This document shows positions 58,318 through 64,000 of a stretch of 64,000 nucleotides of DNA, piece by piece (the stretch's first letter is position 1; the number at the start of each line of letters is the position of its first letter). Below the pieces are notes generated by a model that worked only from the letters and a program-made list of their open reading frames with translations, ran no database searches and was not told where the DNA came from. The translations under genes were made by a program, and so were the position numbers. Source of the stretch: Apodemus sylvaticus (taxonomy: Eukaryota; Chordata; Mammalia; Rodentia; Muridae); assembly GCF_947179515.1 (NCBI RefSeq), contig NC_067473.1, positions 83,296,013 to 83,360,012 on the forward strand, given 5' to 3'.

Positions 58318-60140
58318 TCTGTCCAGAGACAGCAGGTCTCTCAGGAGTGCGAACATACCAAAGATTACAGGTGAGACCACCAGTGCTGCCCAAATACCAG
58401 GCACAAGTGGGAGCTGCCCAGAACCCACAGCACCCAAGAACCAGAGTGCAGTCAAGAACAGGATTCTTCTGGCTTCCATCTGTGCCCAGGGCTGACTCTG
58501 TGACACAGCCATCCAGACCCCAGTCCTTCCTCAAACCATACTACTGCCCAGAGAGAGCTAGTCAGTCTCCCAGGAATACTAACACACCAAAGATCAGAGA
58601 AGTGCTGATACACCTAAGAGTACAGGCTCTCAGAATCAAAAACGGGATGATCTCCAGTCAGAGGCAGCAAAACAAACTATGACCAGAGCTAACCAGATGG
58701 CAAGAGGCAAGCACAAGACCATAAGTAACCAAAACCAAAGTTACCTGGTGTCATCAGAACCAAGTTATCCTAGCACAGCAATCCCAGGATACTCCAACAC
58801 ACCTGAAAAGCAAGATTCATATGAAAATAACATCTCATGATGATGATAGAGGACTTTAAGAAGGACATAAATAATGCCCTTAATGAAATACAGAACACAG
58901 GCAAACAGGTATAAGCCCTTAATGAGGAAGCACATAAATCCCTTAAAGAATTAGAGGAAAAATACAACTGAACAGGTGAAGGAGTTGAACAAAACCATTC
59001 TGGATCTAAAATTGGAAATAGAAACAATAAAGAAATCACATAGGGTGACAACTCTGAAGATAGAAAACCTAGGAAAGAGATCAGGAGTCATAGATGCTAG
59101 CATCAATAACAGAATACAAGACAGAGAAGAGAGATCCTTCTGGTTTCCATCTGTGCCCAGGGCTGACTCTGTGCCACAGCTATCCAGACCCCAGTCCTGT
59201 CTTGAACCATACTACCACACAAAAAGAGCAAGTCCCTGAGGAGTGCTAACACACCACAGATCACAGAAATGCTGATGCACCTAAGAACACAGGCTCTCAA
59301 ACTCACAGAAGGGACAATCTCCAGTCAGAGACAGCAAATACCATAGAAAATATTGACGCAACAGTCAAAGAAAATGCAAAATACAAAAAGCTCCTAACCC
59401 CCAAAATCCAGGAAATCCAGAACACAACGAGGAGACCAAAACTATGGATAACAGGTATAGAAGACAGTGAAGATTCCCAACTTAATGGGCCAGTAAATAT
59501 CATCAACAAAATTATAGGATAATAATTAGAAAACTCCAATATGAGAAGGATATCTACTCCCAAGAAAATGCAAGGAATTAATATCCTGTCAACGAGACCA
59601 AAAGAAGATAACCGTGCTAACTTGATTCTACTTTTAACAACAAAAATAACAGGGAGCAACAATCACTGGTCTTTAACATCTCTTAATATCAATAGACTAA
59701 TTCCCCAATTAAAAAACATAGACTAATAAACTGGGTGTGTAAAAATTACCCAGCATTTTGCTCCCAACATGAAATGTACCTCAGTGACAAAGACAGACAC
59801 TAACTCAGAGTAAAGGGCTGGGAAAAACTTCAGGCAAATTGTGCCAAGAAACAAGCTGGAATAACCATTCTATTATAGAATAAAATTGACATTCAACCAA
59901 AAGTTACTAATTCTCAGTTCTCCATTCTGAACATCTATTCCCCAAATACTAGGGCACCTGCATTTATAAAAGAAACTTTGCTAAAGATCAAAGTACACAT
60001 TGAACCTCAAACAATAATAGTGGGAGACTTCAAAACCCCACTCTCACCAATGGACAGATCATAAAAACATAACTAAACAGAGACACAATGGAACTAACAG
60101 AAGTATGAACCAAAAGGATTTAATAGATAGCTTTAGAACA
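58318..60140 (+). mobile_element. Old L1, rearranged
   Basis: An old-type 5' UTR (58318-58696), broken ORF1 (58697 onward), a short spacer and an ORF2 N-terminus (from about 59648) end at 60140 within the endonuclease region, where retroviral sequence begins. A second copy of the 5' UTR segment 58469-58669 sits inside ORF1 at 59136-59334. Confidence 0.8.
58697..59600 (+). pseudogene. Old L1 ORF1 with inserted 5' UTR segment
   Basis: It begins with ATG at 58697 (MARGKHKTISNQNQ-type N-terminus). The coiled-coil part (KELNKTILDLKLEIETIKK, 58976 onward) is interrupted by 200 bp of 5' UTR at 59136-59334, then resumes with the segment before the RRM (TVKENAKYKKL). Most of the RRM and the C-terminal domain are deleted around 59515-59540. 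Stops are frequent. Confidence 0.75.
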
Positions 60141-60149
60141 TTTCATCCT

Positions 60150-60805
60150 GTTCTGAGCCCAGAACAGCCCCTTCCATTTTAACCTGACCCCTTTTGAGAT
60201 CCTGTGCCTCAACTCCTTTGTTGGCCACTGGGCTCTCCCAGGAGCTATCCCACAACATGAGATTTGGCCCAAACTGTATGCCTTTAATGACCCATGGATG
60301 CCAAAGATTCCTCACCACTTCCTGACTGGTGACTGGATCTATTTACAGAGTCTTCAGGGTACAGTCACAGGAACCCTGATGGAATGGACCCTTTCTGGAA
60401 CTGCTAGCTACTCCCACAGGACTCAAGGACAATAATGCAGCCTGGGTGCATGCATCTCATGTGAAACCGGCAGACACCCCACCCCCCAGAAACCCCCCTA
60501 TTGGATGGCACAGACAATAGATAATCTGATCAAGCTCAAGATCACTCAACCCTGATCATGATTTCCTGGTGGTACACTTGGATTCTGGTTTCTTCCTCTA
60601 TCCTATGTGCTCATCTGCCAAACCTGCAACAACACTCACTTTCTCATTTCTTTTGGGGTTGCCGATGGCCAGGAAAGCCACCAAGACTTCCACTCTGGTC
60701 TTACAAGGGGAACATTATGACGGTCTGAGGGTAGCCATTGGTTTACATATAGAGAGAATAGAAACTTCCCTCAGTCACCTTCAAGAATCACTGAATTCGG
60801 CTGAG
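60150..60805 (+). pseudogene. Class-I ERV fragment: integrase end, then env-like pieces
   Basis: Translation across several frames shows an LTPFEIL motif near 60185, typical of gammaretroviral integrase, then an integrase C-terminal GPY/F-type region with a WNGPF motif and an AAWVHASHVK tail around 60380-60470. Env-like sequence follows: a hydrophobic leader-like start near 60560 and a heptad-rich transmembrane-subunit-like stretch (IERIETSLSHLQESLNS, about 60755-60800), with most of env between them deleted. Frames are broken by stops and shifts. No LTR is visible; L1 sequence abuts both ends. Non-functional. Confidence 0.7.
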
Positions 60806-60810
60806 AAGCA

Positions 60811-61843
60811 GGGCGGTGGCAGCGGCAGCAGCAGCAGCAGCAGCTGGTCCAGCTGAAGGGCCATCAGCAGTGAATCCAAGGTGACAGGGTCCAGGAAGGC
60901 CCTGAACCCACGACCACTGGCCATCGCTGGCCAGCCGGGCTGCAAGCAGAGGCGGATTTACAGTGCCTTTCACTGCACAGAAGCCACTCCAGAACTCTGC
61001 CTTCCACCAGTCACAAGAGACTCACCTCCACCTTGGTTCTCGGACCACAGAGATCAGACAGACTGAGGTACGCAAACATAACCCAAGGCCAACATTGCGG
61101 GGGTCTAAGCCCGATGGGCGTTGGCCTGCACCCAGGCCCTGGGCTGTTCGGGGGTCAATCGGGGTGCCAACCCAGCAAGGAGGTTTTTGGCCCAGGCCTG
61201 GAGAACGAGCCACCATTTTGTCTACAGGACGCCAGAGAGCTCTAGCAGGCAAAGCCCGCTAACAGGCGTAGCCCAAGGCTAACATGGGGGGGGGGGGGTC
61301 TATGCCCCAACAGGCCCTGGACTGACCCCAAGAACTGGGCTGCTCAGTGGGCCATCTGTGTGTCAACCCAGCCAGGAGGATGTTAGCCCAGCAGACTCTC
61401 CCAGCACTTTCAGGGAGCGCACTCCTGCCATCCTGGCCACCTGACAGACCCAATTAATAGTCATAGCCCGAGAGGAACTTTGCTCAGACCTTAGCCTCCC
61501 AGGTTTTTGCCTAGACTCAGGGCCTGAGCAGCTAGGCTAGCCTTGTGTGCACCAACCCAGTTGGGAGATCGGCTGCACAGCAGAGCGATCAGCACACTGA
61601 AAAGGTCCTCGCAGCATACACCCTTCAGCACTCCCTGAAGGAGCAAACAGGCACCATCTGGTTCACAGACACAATCTGGGGCAAAACACATTAGGGCTGC
61701 AAGGGCACCCAAGAGGAGCACAGCACATCAGCAATCTGCTACAGGGGAAACCCAGTCATCCAGTGTTGCAGAAATAGCCCCAGAGCCCCTCAGGAGGTTC
61801 AAACACCAGCCAGAGACAAGACCAACTAACTCCAGAGAACAAG
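60811..61843 (+). promoter_or_regulatory. L1 5' UTR with a single monomer
   Basis: After a short CAG run (60825-60842) come the leader, the diverged monomer-like unit (61070-61225, ending CCACCATTTTGTCTAC) and one monomer (about 61226-61385) before the unique segment. A G12 run lies near 61286. Comparison with 13741-14870 shows that the tandem array there is a later expansion or was lost here. Confidence 0.75.
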
Positions 61844-62140
61844 ATGGCAAAGGGCAAACACAGGAACGCTACTAACAGAAATCTAGGCAATATGGCAGCA
61901 TCTGAACCAAACTCTCCAACATCAGCAAGTCCTGGTTAGGCCAACACACCAGAGAAACAAGATTTGGATTTAAAATCACTGGTCATGATGCTGCTAGAAG
62001 AACACAAAAAGGACATAAATGAACTCTTAAAGAAATACAGGAGAACATGAGTAAGCTAGAAACCTGAATAATAGAAACACAAAAATCAGTTACAGAAATG
62101 CAGGAGAATAAGGCTGAAGAGATAAAAGCCAATAAAGAAG

Positions 62141-62177
<37 letters not shown>

Positions 62178-63089
62178 CTTAAAGAAATGCAGGAGAACTT
62201 GAGTCAAGAGGCAGAAGTCATGAAAGAGGAAACACAAAAATCTCTTAAAGAATTACAGAAAAACACAAACAAACAAATGATGGAACTGAGCAAAACCATC
62301 CTGGATCTAAAAACAGAAGTAGAAACAACTAAGAAAGCACAAAGGGAGACAACTTTGGAGATAAAAAAACCTTGAGAAGAAGTCAGGGGCCATAGATGCA
62401 AATATAAACAACAGAATACAAGAGATGGAAGAAAGAATCTCAGATGCCGAAGATACCATAGAAACCATTGACTCAACAGTCAAAGAAAATGCAAAATGCA
62501 AAAAGCTTGTATCCCAGAACATCCAGGAAATCCAGGATACAATGAGAAGACCAAACCTAAGGATTATAGATATAGATGAGAGTGAAGATTTACAACTGAA
62601 AGGGCCAGCAAATGTCTTCAACAAAATTATGGAAGAAAACTTCCCCAACTTAAAGAGAGAGATGCCGATGAAGATACAAGAAGCCTGCAGAACTCCAAAC
62701 AGACTGGATCTGAGCAGAAATAGCTCTAGCTACATAATAATTAAAACCCCAAATGCACTAAACAAAGAAAGAATATTAAAGGCAGTAAGAGAAAAAGGCC
62801 AGATAACATATAAAGGAAGACCGATCAGAATCACACCAGACTTCTCACCAGAGATCATGAAAGCTAGAAGATCCTGGGCAGATCTCATGCAGACTCTAAG
62901 AGAACAAAAATGTCAGCCAAGACTACTATACCCAGCAAAACTCTCAATCACAATAGATGGAGAAACCAAGATATTCCATGACAAAACCAAATTACACAAT
63001 ATCTTTCCACAAACCCAGCTCTTCAAAGAATAATAGGAGGAAAACTCCAATACAAGGAGGGAAACTACACCCTGGAAAAAGCAAAATAG
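61844..63089 (+). pseudogene. L1 ORF1, broken
   Basis: It starts MAKGKHRNATNRN at 61844. An in-frame stop occurs early (TAG near 61937), more follow, and a (CA)n run at 62143-62173 splits the repeat region. From 62425 a clean 202-codon stretch holds the RRM and most of the C-terminal domain (RPNLRIIDIDESED, LLYPAKLSITIDGE) but shifts out of frame near 63010 before the ancestral stop at 63087. Confidence 0.88.
62143..62173. repeat. (AC)n microsatellite within L1 ORF1
   Basis: It replaces the ACACA of GAAACACAAAAA in the ORF1 repeat region, the same site as in the L1 at 46039. Confidence 0.93.
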
Positions 63090-63150
63090 TAACCTTCCTT
63101 CATCAAACCCAAAAGAAGATAACCACTCAAATATAAAAATAAAAGAAAAG

Positions 63151-64000
63151 ATGACAGGAAGTAATAATCACTATTCTTAAATATTTCTTAACATCAATGG
63201 ACTCAGTTCCCCAATAAAAAGACAGACTAACAGACTGGATAAGGAAACAGGACCCTACATTTTGCTGCATACAGGAAACACACTTAAATGTCCAAGACAA
63301 AAACTACCTTAGAGTAAAAGGCTGGAAGACAATTTTACAAGCCAATGGTCTTGGGAAACGAGCAGGAGTAGCCATTCTCATATCAGAAAAAATTGACTTA
63401 CAACCTAAAGTCATCAAAAAAGACACTGAGGGACACTTCTTGCTGGTCAAAGGAAAAAATCCACCAAGAAGAACTTTCAATTCTGAACATCTATCCACCA
63501 AATGCAAGGGCATCCTCATTCGTAAAAGAAACTTTACTAAAGCTCAAAGCACACATTTCACCTAACACAATAATTGTGGGGAACTTCAACACTCCACTCT
63601 CCTCAATGGACCGATCAGGAAAACAGAAACTAAACAGGGACACAGCAAAACTAATTGAAGCTTTGGACCAATTGGATTTTACTGATGTTTATAGAACATT
63701 TCACCCTAAAGCAAAAGAATATACCTTTTTCTCAGCACCTCATGCTACCTTCTCCAAAATCAACCATATAATTGGTCACAAGACAGACGTCAACAAATAC
63801 AAGAAGATCGAACTAATCCCATGCCTCCTATCAGATCACTATGGGTAAGAGTGGTTTTCAATAGCAACAAAAACAACAGAAAGCCCACATACACATGGAG
63901 GCTGAACAATACTCTACTCAATGACACCGTGGCCAAAGAAGAAATAAAGAATGAAATCAGAGACGTTTTAGAATTTAATGAAAATGAAGGTACAACATAC
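63151..64000 (+). pseudogene. L1 ORF2 N-terminus, broken, partial
   Basis: ATG at 63151 (MTGSNNHYS) is followed within ten codons by a frame disruption (TATTCTTAAATATT). The endonuclease is then readable in pieces, mainly 63393-63848 with HIS-P-NTIIVGNFNT (GNFN in place of GDFN) and SDHYG. A deletion at 63844 (ATGGGTAAGAG against ATGGAGTAAAAG in the intact copy) ends that frame. Truncated by the window end. Confidence 0.88.

Larger units (their letters stand above)
60811..64000 (+). mobile_element. Second 5'-complete L1, runs off the window
   Basis: It begins with a GGC/CAG-rich 5' end like that at 13312, has a 1.0-kb 5' UTR with only one monomer copy, broken ORF1 and the start of ORF2. The 3' part is beyond position 64000. 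Divergence and lesions make it older than the element at 13312. Confidence 0.9.

Noticed and set aside
58301..58534. Minus-strand ORFs over an old L1 5' UTR
   Set aside because: GC-richer UTR gives chance frames; no homology seen.
60569..60856. 95-codon ORF
   Set aside because: Joins a retroviral scrap with the L1 5' UTR; no real protein.

Overview
This window is vertebrate nuclear DNA from a murid rodent. It holds vomeronasal type-1 receptor (V1R) sequences, murid-type L1 (LINE-1) elements with a monomeric 5' UTR and ORF1/ORF2, B1, B2 and B3-like SINEs, and non-autonomous LTR elements. A rat or close relative is my best guess, but species cannot be fixed from the sequence alone. Nothing is organised like a bacterial or viral genome: there are no operons, CRISPR arrays or tRNA/rRNA genes.

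Layout. 1-2.3 kb: two old L1 3' ends (+). 2.4-8.3 kb: a complete non-autonomous class-II-like LTR provirus (2526-8086, 6-bp target duplication), inserted into one URR1-like DNA transposon and carrying another. 9.4-21 kb: V1R block A, with a V1R pseudogene (12440-20820) broken by a 4-bp frameshift and by a young, almost intact full-length L1 (13312-20763) in its last codons. 21-31.6 kb: block B, whose V1R kept only its 3' half (31155-31588) behind two minus-strand L1s. 31.6-37.4 kb: SINEs, gene-free sequence, a probable medium-reiteration repeat and an old L1. 37.4-42 kb: an AT-rich ~162-bp satellite-like tandem array split by a second LTR element (38504-41382) that itself contains an L1 with an inverted 5' end. 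42-49 kb: nested minus-strand L1s around an orphan piece of V1R upstream flank. 49-58 kb: block C, ending in the only intact receptor gene of the window (57093-57995, 300 codons). 58-64 kb: a rearranged old L1, a scrap of class-I (gammaretrovirus-like) endogenous retrovirus, and a second 5'-complete L1 that runs off the window.

How it fits together. The window is a small V1R cluster grown by duplication of a unit made of upstream flank, short non-coding first exon, single coding exon and 3' flank. Shared and private SINE insertions give the order of events: all three blocks share a B1-like SINE upstream; A and B share a B2 just downstream that C lacks, so A and B separated most recently. Afterwards retroelements shaped the fate of each copy. 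Copy A was split by L1, copy B was beheaded next to L1s, and copy C stayed open but gained a B1 in its leader and a new C-terminal tail. No complete unknown system was found. The points most worth checking are the B1-made overlapping upstream ORF on the surviving receptor, the dimeric 5' UTR promoter array of the young L1, its single-base ORF2 lesion, and repeated microsatellite birth in L1 ORF1.
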